From JBDHRG01 sp039807445 (GTDB taxonomy: Bacteria; Pseudomonadota; Gammaproteobacteria; Competibacterales; Competibacteraceae), in the NCBI GenBank assembly GCA_039807445.1, contig JBDHRG010000032.1, forward strand, positions 1-26,088: a stretch of DNA of 26,088 bases, in the 5' to 3' direction. Below, piece after piece: positions 1-7,341 of this stretch. The notes beneath the pieces are model-generated. The model saw nothing but the letters and a program-made list of their open reading frames with translations, made no database searches and was not told the DNA's origin. Each line of letters begins with the position of its first letter. The first letter of the stretch is position 1. The translations under genes were made by a program, and so were the position numbers.

Positions 1-195
1 TGCTCGACCTCTGCGGCCAGCACCCAACGCGAGCGCCCACACAAACTGCTCGATCCACGCTGTCAAAGATCCCCACCACCGGACCCTGCGTTCCGGCCAA
101 GCGCGCATTACTACACGCCGTTTCCCTTTTGGCAAGCCCCGGCAGCTTTCACACCCGTTGCCCGAACCGCCACCGGCTGGCGCCGGCTGAAGAGC
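1..195 (-). other. rRNA operon leader (16S gene beyond left edge)
   Basis: Read on the minus strand, this stretch looks like the transcribed leader of a ribosomal RNA operon. A boxA-like antitermination site reading ATCTTTGACAG lies at about 60-71. It is followed by TTTGTGTGGGCGCTCG at about 30-45, which resembles the conserved leader segment after boxA in E. coli and Pseudomonas rrn operons (known pattern: CTGTGTGGGCACTCG in E. coli). Two promoter-like sites lie upstream at 108-135 and 201-228. The 16S gene itself would start left of position 1 and is not visible. No protein-coding gene is supported in 1-316. Confidence 0.82.
108..135 (-). promoter_or_regulatory. rrn P2-like promoter
   Basis: On the minus strand there is a -35 TTGCCA (130-135), a 16-bp spacer and a -10 TAGTAA (108-113), followed by GC-rich GCGCGC. 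It lies about 93 bp downstream of the stronger promoter at 201-228. That reproduces the tandem P1/P2 layout typical of rRNA operons. Confidence 0.6.
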
Positions 196-200
196 GGTGC

Positions 201-228
201 ATTATACGGATTCATGCTCCCGAGTCAA
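201..228 (-). promoter_or_regulatory. rrn P1-like sigma70 promoter
   Basis: On the minus strand there is a -35 TTGACT (223-228), a 16-bp spacer and a perfect -10 TATAAT (201-206). The discriminator just after it is GC-rich (GCACCGCTC), as in stringently controlled rRNA promoters. The A-rich stretch AATAAAAGTA directly upstream of the -35 (229-238) resembles an UP element. This is the best consensus promoter in the window and it drives leftward into the rRNA leader. Confidence 0.82.
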
Positions 229-289
229 TACTTTTATTGCAGCTCGATTGCAGGCCCGTCGGCCGCGCGCGAAACGTCTGCGCCCAGCC

Positions 290-298
290 TGTTAAACT
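290..298 (+). promoter_or_regulatory. possible extended -10 promoter for the LpxL-type gene
   Basis: TGTTAAACT at 290-298 fits an extended -10 (TG-n-TAAACT). No -35 is recognisable at the usual distance. Transcription would start near 305, leaving a very short leader before the ATG at 317. It points away from the rRNA promoters, so 201-298 would be a divergent promoter region. Confidence 0.35.
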
Positions 299-316
299 CC
301 ACAGCCGACCTTAGAT

Positions 317-1261
317 ATGGAGATGGACGAAATTACGCCCGTGGAGCTCGATCTCGCTTCGCTGTTCAAGCGCTACCGGACGCCGCGCTACTGGCCGATA
401 TGGATCGGTCTGGGTGCGATGCGCGTCGCCGCTGCGCTGCCCCTCCGCACCGCACTGCGGCTCGGCTTCGCCCTCGGTCGCGGGCTTGGCTGGCTGGCGC
501 GCCGCCGCTGCCACGTCGCCGCGGTCAACCTGCGGCTGTGCTTCCCCGAGCTCGACGCAGGCGCGCGGGCGCAGCTGCTCGAGGCCAATCTCGCCGCCAC
601 CGGCATGGGGCTGCTCGAAATCGCGCTGTGCTGGTGGGCCCCCGACGCCGCCCTGCGCGAGCGCGTCGAGATCGAGGGCCTGGAGCACTACGACGCGGCG
701 CTCGCGCGCGGCAAGGGCGCGATCCTGCTGACCGGGCACTTCACCACGCTCGAGCTCGGCGCCGGGCTGTTCGCGCTGCACCGCCCGTTCCACGCGATGT
801 ACCGCCCGCACGGCAACCCGCTGTACGACACGGTGATGCGCTGGGCGCGCGAGCGGCGCTCGCGGATGGCGACGATCCCGCGCGACGACGTGCGCGCGAT
901 GCTGCGGGCGCTGAAACGAGGCGAAACGGTCTGGTACGCGCCGGATCAGGACTACGGCGGCACCGACAGCGTGTTCGTGCCGTTCTTCGGCATCCCCGCA
1001 CGCACGATCACCGCGACCTCGCGTTTCGCCCGCATCACCGGGGCCGCGGTGGTGCCCTACTACCCCGAGCGCCTGGCCGATGGCCGCTACCGGATCCGGG
1101 TGCTGCCGGCGCTCGAGGGCTTCCCGAGCGACGACGAGTTCCGGGACGCCGCACGCATCAACGCGCTGATCGAGGGTTGGGTCCGCGCCGTCCCCGAGCA
1201 GTACCTGTGGGTCCACCGCCGCTTCAAGGGGCGTCCGCCGGGCGAACCCAAGCTCTACTGA
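317..1261 (+). CDS. lpxL: Lipid A lauroyl acyltransferase (LpxL/HtrB family)
   Basis: A 314-residue membrane-associated acyltransferase. The family transfers a fatty acyl chain from acyl-ACP to Kdo2-lipid IVA late in lipid A synthesis, on the inner face of the inner membrane. Visible marks are a hydrophobic N-terminal segment (about 27-62), the catalytic HX4E motif (H141 to E146 in GHFTTLE), the conserved MYRPHGNPLYD segment (161-171), APDQDYG (208-214), and the C-terminal HRRFKGRPPGEPKLY, close to the LpxL ending HRRFKTRPEG. Length matches the family (about 305-315). The start is uncertain: ATGs at 317 and 323 and a GTG near 341 are all in frame, and none has a well-spaced Shine-Dalgarno site. 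It overlaps the convergent gmhB by 7 bp. Which acyl position it modifies (LpxL, LpxP or LpxM) cannot be read from sequence. Confidence 0.9.
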   Translation: MEMDEITPVELDLASLFKRYRTPRYWPIWIGLGAMRVAAALPLRTALRLGFALGRGLGWLARRRCHVAAVNLRLCFPELDAGARAQLLEANLAATGMGLLEIALCWWAPDAALRERVEIEGLEHYDAALARGKGAILLTGHFTTLELGAGLFALHRPFHAMYRPHGNPLYDTVMRWARERRSRMATIPRDDVRAMLRALKRGETVWYAPDQDYGGTDSVFVPFFGIPARTITATSRFARITGAAVVPYYPERLADGRYRIRVLPALEGFPSDDEFRDAARINALIEGWVRAVPEQYLWVHRRFKGRPPGEPKLY

Positions 1262-1833
1262 GCCGAACCCTCTCGCAACGCGGACGGCATCCCGACTGCC
1301 ACAGCTTCAGCGAGCTCGCGTACCGAGACGAACACGCGGTCGGCGCCGGCGGCGGCGATCTCGCCCGGGTCGCGGCTGACCAGCCAGGCCGTGCCGATCC
1401 CGGCGCGGCGCGCCGATTCGATGTCGCGCGCCTTGTCGCCGACCAGCGCCGAGGCGGCGAGGTCGAGGTCCAGCTCGGCCACGGCGCGCAGGATCAGCCC
1501 CGGTGCGGGTTTGCGGCAGCCGCATGCGATCCCGAGCGGCCCCGGCACACCGGGGTGGTGCGGACAGTGGTAGACGCCGGCGAGCGGCGCCCCGACCTGC
1601 TCGAAACGCTCGCGCATCCAGGCGCTCAGTGCCTGGTACTGGTCTTCGCTGTAATAGCCGCGTGCGATGCCCGACTGGTTGGTGACGATCACCAGCTTGA
1701 AGCCGGCGACGTGGAAGCGACGGCACAGGTCGAGGATGCCGTCGACGAAGGCGAAATCCTCGACCCGGTGCACGTAACCGTGGTCGAGGTTGACGATGCC
1801 GTCGCGGTCGAGGAACAGCGCGGGGCCGGACAT
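1255..1833 (-). CDS. gmhB: D-glycero-beta-D-manno-heptose 1,7-bisphosphate 7-phosphatase
   Basis: A 192-residue HAD-superfamily phosphatase that removes the 7-phosphate of heptose bisphosphate in ADP-heptose synthesis, in the cytoplasm. Using the ATG at 1833, the nucleophile motif is LDRDG (D9, D11). Motif II is TNQSG (51-55), the basic residue is in CRKP (K108), and the acidic motif is VGDKARD (131-137). The structural zinc site characteristic of GmhB is complete: C90-P-H92 in CPHHP, and C104-G-C106. An in-frame GTG at 1842 would add three residues; neither start has a clear ribosome site. It stands alone on the minus strand inside a plus-strand glycan cluster, converging with lpxL, while gmhA and hldE lie about 11 kb away. 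Confidence 0.93.
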   Translation of the reverse strand: MSGPALFLDRDGIVNLDHGYVHRVEDFAFVDGILDLCRRFHVAGFKLVIVTNQSGIARGYYSEDQYQALSAWMRERFEQVGAPLAGVYHCPHHPGVPGPLGIACGCRKPAPGLILRAVAELDLDLAASALVGDKARDIESARRAGIGTAWLVSRDPGEIAAAGADRVFVSVRELAEAVAVGMPSALREGSAQ

Positions 1834-1886
1834 GGGCGCCACCGATGGGGAAAGCGCCGATGGTACCGGCTGCGCGGCGCGGTCGG

Positions 1887-1892
1887 TATCAT
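1887..1892 (+). promoter_or_regulatory. possible -10 element before the deacetylase
   Basis: TATCAT at 1887-1892 lies 30 bp upstream of the ATG at 1922, in the 88-bp gap between the divergent gmhB and deacetylase genes. No convincing -35 is seen. It is listed because similar elements occur at 7254-7259 and 8312-8317 before other plus-strand glycosyltransferase genes. Confidence 0.25.
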
Positions 1893-1921
1893 GGCGGGCT
1901 TTGGACTTCGAGCGCCCAGCG

Positions 1922-2692
1922 ATGCCCGACCTCGGTCCCGCGCCCTCCCCCGGCCTGCCGCCGCTGTCGATCCTGATGTACCACCAGGTCGGCGAGTTCG
2001 ACTCGCCCGGGACCCACCGTGCCGGCTACTGCCACGTCGCGCGCTTCCGCGCGCAGATGGCATACCTGGCGGCGTTCGGCTACCGGGTGGTCTCGCTCGA
2101 CGCGGCGCTGGCCGGGCTGTTCGGCGGCGTGCCGCTGGCGCCGAAGTCGGTGGTGCTGACCTTCGACGACGGCTACCGCAATTTCCTCGAGCACGCCTTG
2201 CCGACGCTCGAGCGCCACGGCTTCCCGGCAGCGGTGTTCATGATCGCCGGGCTGATCGGCAAGACCGCCGACTGGCTCGGCGCCGACGGCCGCGCGACAC
2301 CGCCGATGCTGGACGCCGCCGAGCTGCGCGAGCTGCGCGCGGCCGGCGTCACGATCGGCTCGCACACCGTCAGCCACCCGCGGCTGTCGCGGATCGCTCC
2401 CGAAGCCGCCGTGGCCGAAGTGCGCGACAGCAAGGCCCGGCTCGAAGACGTGCTCGGCGAGCGCATCGAGCACTTCTGCTACCCGTTCGGCGACTACGCG
2501 CCGCAGGTGCGCGACGCCGTCGCCGAGGCCGGCTACCGCTCGGGGCTGACCTGCATCCGCGGCGCCGCCAACACCGCCGACAACGCCTTCGAGCTGCCGC
2601 GCAAGGCGATCTCGTACGGCGACAACCTGATCGGCTACTTCTGGAAGCTGCACATGAAGCACGCCCGCAAGGACGCCACGCAGAGCTACTGA
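1922..2692 (+). CDS. Polysaccharide deacetylase family protein (CE4/NodB fold)
   Basis: A 256-residue carbohydrate esterase family 4 protein. The family hydrolyses N- or O-acetyl groups from sugars using a metal-bound Asp-His-His triad. The N-terminal segment ILMYHQV (about 17-23) is typical. Motif 1 is TFDDGYRNF (80-88; D82 and D83), motif 2 is SHTVSH (147-152; H148 and H152), and motif 3 is CYPFGDY (186-192). All catalytic positions are present. There is no signal peptide or membrane segment, so it probably acts in the cytoplasm on a sugar nucleotide or a lipid-linked glycan before export. I chose the ATG at 1922, which puts the conserved MYHQV near residue 20; an in-frame ATG at 1790 would overlap gmhB and add unconserved residues. 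The next gene starts 5 bp after its stop. The substrate is unknown. Confidence 0.88.
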   Translation: MPDLGPAPSPGLPPLSILMYHQVGEFDSPGTHRAGYCHVARFRAQMAYLAAFGYRVVSLDAALAGLFGGVPLAPKSVVLTFDDGYRNFLEHALPTLERHGFPAAVFMIAGLIGKTADWLGADGRATPPMLDAAELRELRAAGVTIGSHTVSHPRLSRIAPEAAVAEVRDSKARLEDVLGERIEHFCYPFGDYAPQVRDAVAEAGYRSGLTCIRGAANTADNAFELPRKAISYGDNLIGYFWKLHMKHARKDATQSY

Positions 2693-2697
2693 TCCCC

Positions 2698-3780
2698 ATG
2701 TCCATGCACTCGCTCCACGTGATCGGTTCGACCCAGATGGGCGGTGCCGACCAGTTCTACGTGCGCCTGGTCGAGGCGCTGAACCAGGCCGGTCACCGCG
2801 CGACCGCGTTGAACCGTGCCGGCTCGCCGATCGCGCGCCGCCTCGCCGAGGGCCCCACACCCCAGCTGCACCTGCCGCTGGCGAACAAGTGGGATCTCTG
2901 GTCGCGCTGGCGCCTGCGCCGGCTGGCTGCGGCGCTGGCCGCCGATGTGGTGCAGACCTACATGGGGCGCGCCACGCGGCTGACGCGGCTACCCACGCGT
3001 GGCCGCGCGGTGCACATCGCGCGCCTCGGCGGCTACTACAAGATCCGCGGCTACTACGAGCACCCCGACGCCTGGGTCGGCAACACGCGCGGCGTCTGCG
3101 ACCATCTGATCAGGCACGGCTTGCCGGCCGGGCGCGTGCACCTGATCGGCAACTTCGTGCCCGAGCCGCGGCGCGTCGACCCGGCCGAGCTGCTGGCGCT
3201 CGGTGATGCGCTCGGCCTGCCGGCCGGGGCGCGCGTGCTGTTCACGCTCGGGCGCTTCATCGGCATCAAGGGTTTCGACGATCTGCTCAAGGCTTTCGGC
3301 GAGTTGCCCTCCGCGCTCGATGGCCGCCCGCTGCACCTGGTGATCGGCGGCGACGGCCCGCTGCGCGCCGACCTGCTGCGCCTGGCCGACGACCTCGGGC
3401 TGGCCGCGCGCGTGCACTTCCCCGGCTGGCTCGCCGACCCGGCGCCGTACTACGCGCTCGCCGAGCTCATGGTTTGCCCCTCGCGCCACGAGACGCTCGG
3501 CAACGTGATCCTCGAGGGCTGGAGCTACCGCAAGCCGGTGGTCGCGACCACCACGCCCGGGGCGACCGAGCTGATCCGCGACACCGACAACGGCCTGCTG
3601 TGCGAGATCGCCGATCCCGGGCGGCTGGCGGTGCGGCTGCGCGACGCGCTCGAAGCCCCGGCGGCGGCGCGCGCGCGGCTGGCCGAGGCCGGCCACGTCG
3701 AGCTGCTCGCGCACCACGGCCGCGACGCGGTGGTGCGGCAATACCTCGAGCTGTACGCCAAACTGACGCGGAGCGGCTGA
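2698..3780 (+). CDS. Glycosyltransferase family 4 (GT-B fold)
   Basis: A 360-residue retaining glycosyltransferase of the GT4 type. It begins with HVIGSTQMGGADQF, the usual N-terminal glycine-rich acceptor-side loop. The C-terminal donor domain starts near LGRFIGIKGFDDLLKAF (184-200). The phosphate/nucleotide-binding EX7E motif is intact: E265 and E273 in PSRHETLGNVILEGW. It would add a sugar from a nucleotide-sugar donor to the LPS core or a related glycan in the cytoplasm; donor and acceptor cannot be read from sequence. A second ATG at 2704 is an equally possible start. Its stop overlaps the next ATG (TGATG), so it is probably translationally coupled to the heptosyltransferase. Confidence 0.88.
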   Translation: MSMHSLHVIGSTQMGGADQFYVRLVEALNQAGHRATALNRAGSPIARRLAEGPTPQLHLPLANKWDLWSRWRLRRLAAALAADVVQTYMGRATRLTRLPTRGRAVHIARLGGYYKIRGYYEHPDAWVGNTRGVCDHLIRHGLPAGRVHLIGNFVPEPRRVDPAELLALGDALGLPAGARVLFTLGRFIGIKGFDDLLKAFGELPSALDGRPLHLVIGGDGPLRADLLRLADDLGLAARVHFPGWLADPAPYYALAELMVCPSRHETLGNVILEGWSYRKPVVATTTPGATELIRDTDNGLLCEIADPGRLAVRLRDALEAPAAARARLAEAGHVELLAHHGRDAVVRQYLELYAKLTRSG

Positions 3781-4823
3781 TGCAACCCAAGCGCATCCTG
3801 ATCGTGCGCCTGTCGGCGATCGGCGACGTGGTGATGGCCTCGGGGTTGATCCCGGCGCTGCGCGCGCGCTTCCCCGAGGCGCACATCGCCTGGCTGGCCG
3901 AGCCGGCGGCGCGCGAGCTGCTCGCCGCGAACCCGCGCCTCGACGAAGTGATCCCCTGGCCGCGCGCCGAGTGGCAGCGGCTGTGGCGCGAGCGGCGCCA
4001 TGCCGAGCTCGCCCGCGCGGTGCACGGCTTCGTGCGCGGGCTGCGCGCGCGGCGCTTCGACCTCGCGCTCGACCTACAGGGCCTGCTGAAGAGCGGCTTG
4101 TGGGCGCGGCTCTCGGGCGCGCCCGAACGCATCGGCATCGGCTCGCGCGAAGGCGCACAGTGGCTGATGACGCGCGTGCTGCCCCGGCGCAACGACGACC
4201 GGCGCATCGGCGCCGAATACCGGCAGATGGCGCGCGAACTCGGCTGCCCCGACGCCGACTTCCGCATGGACCTGGTCCCTTCCGACGACGACCGCCGCAT
4301 CGCCGGCGAAGTCCTCGCCGGACACGGCCTCGCCGGCGGCTTCACGGTGATCGCACCGTTCACGACCCGGCCGCAGAAGCACTGGTTCGAAGCGCGCTGG
4401 GCCGAGCTTGCGCCGCGGCTGGCGGCAAGCCTCGGCATGCCGGTGGCGATGCTCGGCGGCCCGGCCGACCGCGAGGCCGCCGCGCGCATCGTCGCCGCCG
4501 CGCCGGGGCTGGTCGACCTGGCCGGCGAGACTCGGCTCGGGCAAACCGTCGCCGTAATTGCGCGCGCCAGGCTCTTGATCGGCGTCGACACCGGGCTGAC
4601 GCACATGGGCATCGCACTCGGCGTGCCGACGCTGGCGCTGTTCGGCTCGACCCGCCCTTACCTCGACCCAGCCAGCCCGCGCGCGGCGATCCTGTACGAG
4701 GCGCTGCCCTGCTCGCCGTGCCGCCGCCACCCGACCTGCGACGGCCGCTTCGACTGCATGCGCGCGCACAGCGTCGCGGCGGTCCACGCCGCAGCCTTGC
4801 GACTGCTGGATATCCGCGAATGA
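3780..4823 (+). CDS. ADP-heptose:LPS heptosyltransferase family protein (GT9)
   Basis: A 347-residue GT9 enzyme of the WaaC/WaaF/WaaQ group, which transfers heptose from ADP-heptose to the LPS inner core. The N-terminal motif ILIVRLSAIGDVV (6-18) carries the conserved catalytic-site aspartate D16. The donor site shows FTTRPQKHW (194-202) and GVDTGLTHMG (268-277; D270, H275). Near the C-terminus a Cys cluster C311-x2-C314-x5-C320-x5-C326 resembles the Cys-rich tail of other heptosyltransferases and may bind metal, which is inference. The start codon shares its A with the previous stop, and the stop overlaps the next ATG, so three glycosyltransferases form one coupled unit. Whether it is heptosyltransferase I, II or III is not decided. 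The neighbourhood encodes ADP-heptose synthesis, which supports the donor. Confidence 0.88.
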   Translation: MQPKRILIVRLSAIGDVVMASGLIPALRARFPEAHIAWLAEPAARELLAANPRLDEVIPWPRAEWQRLWRERRHAELARAVHGFVRGLRARRFDLALDLQGLLKSGLWARLSGAPERIGIGSREGAQWLMTRVLPRRNDDRRIGAEYRQMARELGCPDADFRMDLVPSDDDRRIAGEVLAGHGLAGGFTVIAPFTTRPQKHWFEARWAELAPRLAASLGMPVAMLGGPADREAAARIVAAAPGLVDLAGETRLGQTVAVIARARLLIGVDTGLTHMGIALGVPTLALFGSTRPYLDPASPRAAILYEALPCSPCRRHPTCDGRFDCMRAHSVAAVHAAALRLLDIRE

Positions 4824-5914
4824 AAGTGCTGCACGTCGAGACCGGCCGACACCTGTACGGCGGCGCGCTGCAAGTCGCGTTCCTGCTGCGCGAGCTGGCG
4901 AAGATCCCCGGTGAAGAGCACGTGCTGGTCTGCCCCGCGGGCGCGGCGATTGCCGCGGTGGCGCGGGCAGCCGGGGTGCGCGCGCTCGAGCTGCCGCTCG
5001 GCGGCGACCTCGACTTGACGATGGCCGGCACGCTGAAGCGTGCCTTCGCCGCCGAGCGCCCGGACCTGGTGCACCTGCACTCGCGCCGCGGCGCCGACAT
5101 CTGGGGGGCGTTCGCCGCGAAGCGCCTCGGCATCCCGGTGGTGCTGTCGCGCCGCGTCGACAACCCCGAGCCGCGGCTCTGGGTGGCGCTGAAGTACCGC
5201 CTGCACGACCGCGTGGTCACGATCTCGCAAGGCATCCGCGACGTGCTGCTGGCCGAGGGCGTGCCGGCGGACAAGCTGGCGTGCGTGCCGAGCGCGGTCG
5301 ACACCGCCGCCTACCGCCCCGGCGGAGACAAGAGCTGGCTCGCCACCGAGTTCGGCCTGCCGGCGGGCGCACAGGTCGCCGGCATGGTGGCGCAATTCAT
5401 CGAACGCAAGGGCCACCGCGTCTTGCTCGAGGCGCTTCCCGAAGTGTTCGATCGCCACCCGCGACTGCGCGTGCTGCTGTTCGGCAAGGGGCCGCTGCGC
5501 GAGGCGATCGCCGCCGAGGTCGCGCGCCGGGGCTGGGACGAGCGCGTCAAGCTGCCCGGCTTCCGCGGCGACATGGCGAAAATCATCCCGACGCTCGACC
5601 TGGTCGTGCACCCGGCATCGATGGAAGGTCTGGGCGTGGCCTTGCTGCAGGCCGCCGCCTGCGGCGTGCCGGTGGTCGCGGGTCGCGCCGGCGGCATCCC
5701 CGAGATCGTCCGCGACGGCGAGAACGGCCTTCTGGTCGAGCCCGGCGACGCCGTCGGGCTGGCCGCCGCGCTCGAGACGCTGCTCGCCGACCCGGTGCGC
5801 GCCGCGGCGATGGGCGCCGCTGGGCGCGCGATCGCCGAGCGCGACTTCTCGATCGCGGCGATGGTCACCGGCAACCGCCGGGTCTACACCGAGCTGCTGT
5901 CGCGACCGGCCTGA
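4820..5914 (+). CDS. Glycosyltransferase family 4 (EX7Q variant)
   Basis: A 364-residue GT4-like glycosyltransferase. It starts MKVLHVETGRHLYGGALQV, with the usual glycine loop, and has LVHLHSRRGADIWG (83-96). The C-terminal nucleotide-binding domain contains AQFIERKGHRVLLEALP (191-207) and PGFRGDM (246-252). The EX7E motif is changed: E269 is followed at +8 by Q277 (MEGLGVALLQAA). To my knowledge some LPS-core GT4 proteins also have Q here, so it need not be inactive. Its ATG overlaps the previous stop by 4 bp. Its last 31 bp overlap the 3' end of the convergent waaL. It is probably an LPS core glycosyltransferase; the specificity is unknown. Confidence 0.85.
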   Translation: MKVLHVETGRHLYGGALQVAFLLRELAKIPGEEHVLVCPAGAAIAAVARAAGVRALELPLGGDLDLTMAGTLKRAFAAERPDLVHLHSRRGADIWGAFAAKRLGIPVVLSRRVDNPEPRLWVALKYRLHDRVVTISQGIRDVLLAEGVPADKLACVPSAVDTAAYRPGGDKSWLATEFGLPAGAQVAGMVAQFIERKGHRVLLEALPEVFDRHPRLRVLLFGKGPLREAIAAEVARRGWDERVKLPGFRGDMAKIIPTLDLVVHPASMEGLGVALLQAAACGVPVVAGRAGGIPEIVRDGENGLLVEPGDAVGLAAALETLLADPVRAAAMGAAGRAIAERDFSIAAMVTGNRRVYTELLSRPA

Positions 5915-7206
5915 GCCGGCGGGTGCAACGCGAAGGTGCACGCGGCGCCGGCGAACAGCATCCAGTAGAAGCGCCAGTCGAAATTCAGCGCGCGCATGTT
6001 GGTAAGGCTGGCGAGGAAGTGCAGCGCCAGCGCGCCGAGCAGGATCAGGTACAGGTCGCGCGGAACGAGCGCGCGGCGTCGGGCGTGCCACAGTGCGCGC
6101 AACACCAGCACCGCCCCGACCGCGAACGGCAGCGCCCCCAGCAGCCCGATGCGCACCGGCAGCTCCAGGTACATGTTGTGGAAGTCGTTCAGCCCGCGCA
6201 GGCCGGCATCGGGGCTCGCCTGCAGCAGCGCCGTCGCCGAGCCGGGCCCCCAGCCGAACCAGGGCCGTTCCAGCCAGGCATCGAAGCCGTAGATCCAGGC
6301 ACGCACACGGATGCCGATCGAACCGTAGTCGAGCTGTCCCCACTCGCCGGCGAGCAGATGGCGGTAGCTGTCGGCTTCCTGCGCGAAGCGCCCCGCGATT
6401 ACACCGGCATTCAGCGCGACGACCAGCGCCAGCATCGCGCCGGCGAGCGCGAGCACCGGCAGCGCCCGACGCCAGCTCCAGCCGTGCGCCAGCGCGAACT
6501 CGCGCCATTGCAGCCACAGCAGCGCGGGCAGCAGCAGCAGCGTCACGCCCCACACGCCGCGCGCCTGCGAAATCAGCAGTCCTTGCACCGCCAGCAGCAC
6601 CAACAGCAGCCAAGCCAGCGCGAGGAAGCCACGAACCAGCCCTGTGCCTGCATGCCATAGCCGTGGCGCGAGCAGGCACAGCGCCAGCAGCGCCATCGCC
6701 ACGTACTGGCCGAAGGCGAGGATCGGCATGCCGAAACCGGTCCGCAGCGCCGGATCGAGCGCCGGCGCGAGGTTCAGCTCGTCGAGATGCGCCAGCCGCC
6801 CGAGCGTGAAGCCCGCCAGGGCGAGCGCCAGCGCGATCCAGACGCGCCGCGCCTGGCCGCCACACCACCAGGCGACCAAGAGGAAGCCCCACAGGCGGAA
6901 CAGCTTGCCGGTGTCTTCCGAATGCTTGGCCCAGTCCGCCGGGCCGTCGCGCCAGGCCAGCGCCAGGCTCGCCAGCAATGTCAGCCCCGACGCGGCGAGC
7001 AGCCACGGCCACGGCCCGCCGCGCAGGCGCCGCCACACCCGCGGTCCGTCGAGCGCCGTCGCGAGCAGCATCAACCCTGTGCCGAGATTGGCCAGCGCGA
7101 TGCCGAGCCAGGCGCCGAGCGCGAACAGGTACATGCCCGCGACACCTGTGCAGCTCACCCAGTCGAGGCGAGCACGCGAAACGGACAATCGGTCGAAAGG
7201 CAGCAA
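5884..7206 (-). CDS. waaL: O-antigen ligase / Wzy-type polytopic membrane protein
   Basis: About 440 residues, very hydrophobic, with roughly ten to twelve membrane helices. It belongs to the O-antigen ligase/polymerase (Wzy_C) superfamily. WaaL joins undecaprenyl-linked O-antigen to the lipid A core on the periplasmic side. Family marks are the SQARGVWG segment, the RPWFGWGPGS segment and the large periplasmic loop NDFHNMYLELPVRIGLLG, whose His matches the essential ligase histidine region. I start it at the TTG at 7206, because AGGAG lies 8 nt upstream (about 7215-7219) and the cytoplasmic N-terminus LPFDRLSVSRARLDW then precedes the first helix. An ATG at 7134 (416 residues) is the alternative. 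A Wzy polymerase is the other possible function; the core-cluster context favours ligase. It faces against the surrounding plus-strand genes. Confidence 0.82.
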   Translation of the reverse strand: MLPFDRLSVSRARLDWVSCTGVAGMYLFALGAWLGIALANLGTGLMLLATALDGPRVWRRLRGGPWPWLLAASGLTLLASLALAWRDGPADWAKHSEDTGKLFRLWGFLLVAWWCGGQARRVWIALALALAGFTLGRLAHLDELNLAPALDPALRTGFGMPILAFGQYVAMALLALCLLAPRLWHAGTGLVRGFLALAWLLLVLLAVQGLLISQARGVWGVTLLLLPALLWLQWREFALAHGWSWRRALPVLALAGAMLALVVALNAGVIAGRFAQEADSYRHLLAGEWGQLDYGSIGIRVRAWIYGFDAWLERPWFGWGPGSATALLQASPDAGLRGLNDFHNMYLELPVRIGLLGALPFAVGAVLVLRALWHARRRALVPRDLYLILLGALALHFLASLTNMRALNFDWRFYWMLFAGAACTFALHPPAQAGRDSSSV

Positions 7207-7253
7207 GGTCTGGACTCCTGCGCCCACGCCCGCGGCGGCGCCCCGGAGCGTGG

Positions 7254-7259
7254 TATCGT
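7254..7259 (+). promoter_or_regulatory. extended -10 candidate for the first GT2 gene
   Basis: TGG-TATCGT (TG at 7251-7252, hexamer 7254-7259) fits an extended -10 about 82 bp before the ATG at 7342. No -35 is visible. It faces away from the waaL promoter candidate at 7290-7295. The two would give overlapping divergent transcripts. Confidence 0.28.
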
Positions 7260-7289
7260 GGCTCGAACAATCGAGCGGCAAAGACCGGG

Positions 7290-7295
7290 ATTCTA
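7290..7295 (-). promoter_or_regulatory. extended -10 promoter candidate for waaL
   Basis: On the minus strand TGG-TAGAAT fits an extended -10, with the hexamer at 7290-7295, about 84 bp upstream of the TTG start at 7206. No clear -35 is present. In the predicted leader, at 7261-7276, lies a perfect inverted repeat with arms GCTCGA and TCGAGC, which could form a small hairpin. Confidence 0.4.
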
Positions 7296-7341
7296 CCAGC
7301 CGGCCGCCCCCTGACCGATCACCGAGCCTTTCCCAGCCCCC

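Noticed and set aside
129..314. Small plus-strand open frame near the left edge
   Set aside because: It lies across the rRNA promoters and leader, has no ribosome site and no recognisable protein.
214..2697. Upstream extension of the GT4 frame that starts at 2698
   Set aside because: The frame is open only because of high GC. It overlaps lpxL, gmhB and the deacetylase, and translates to Arg/Ala-rich sequence until MSMHSLHVIGS.
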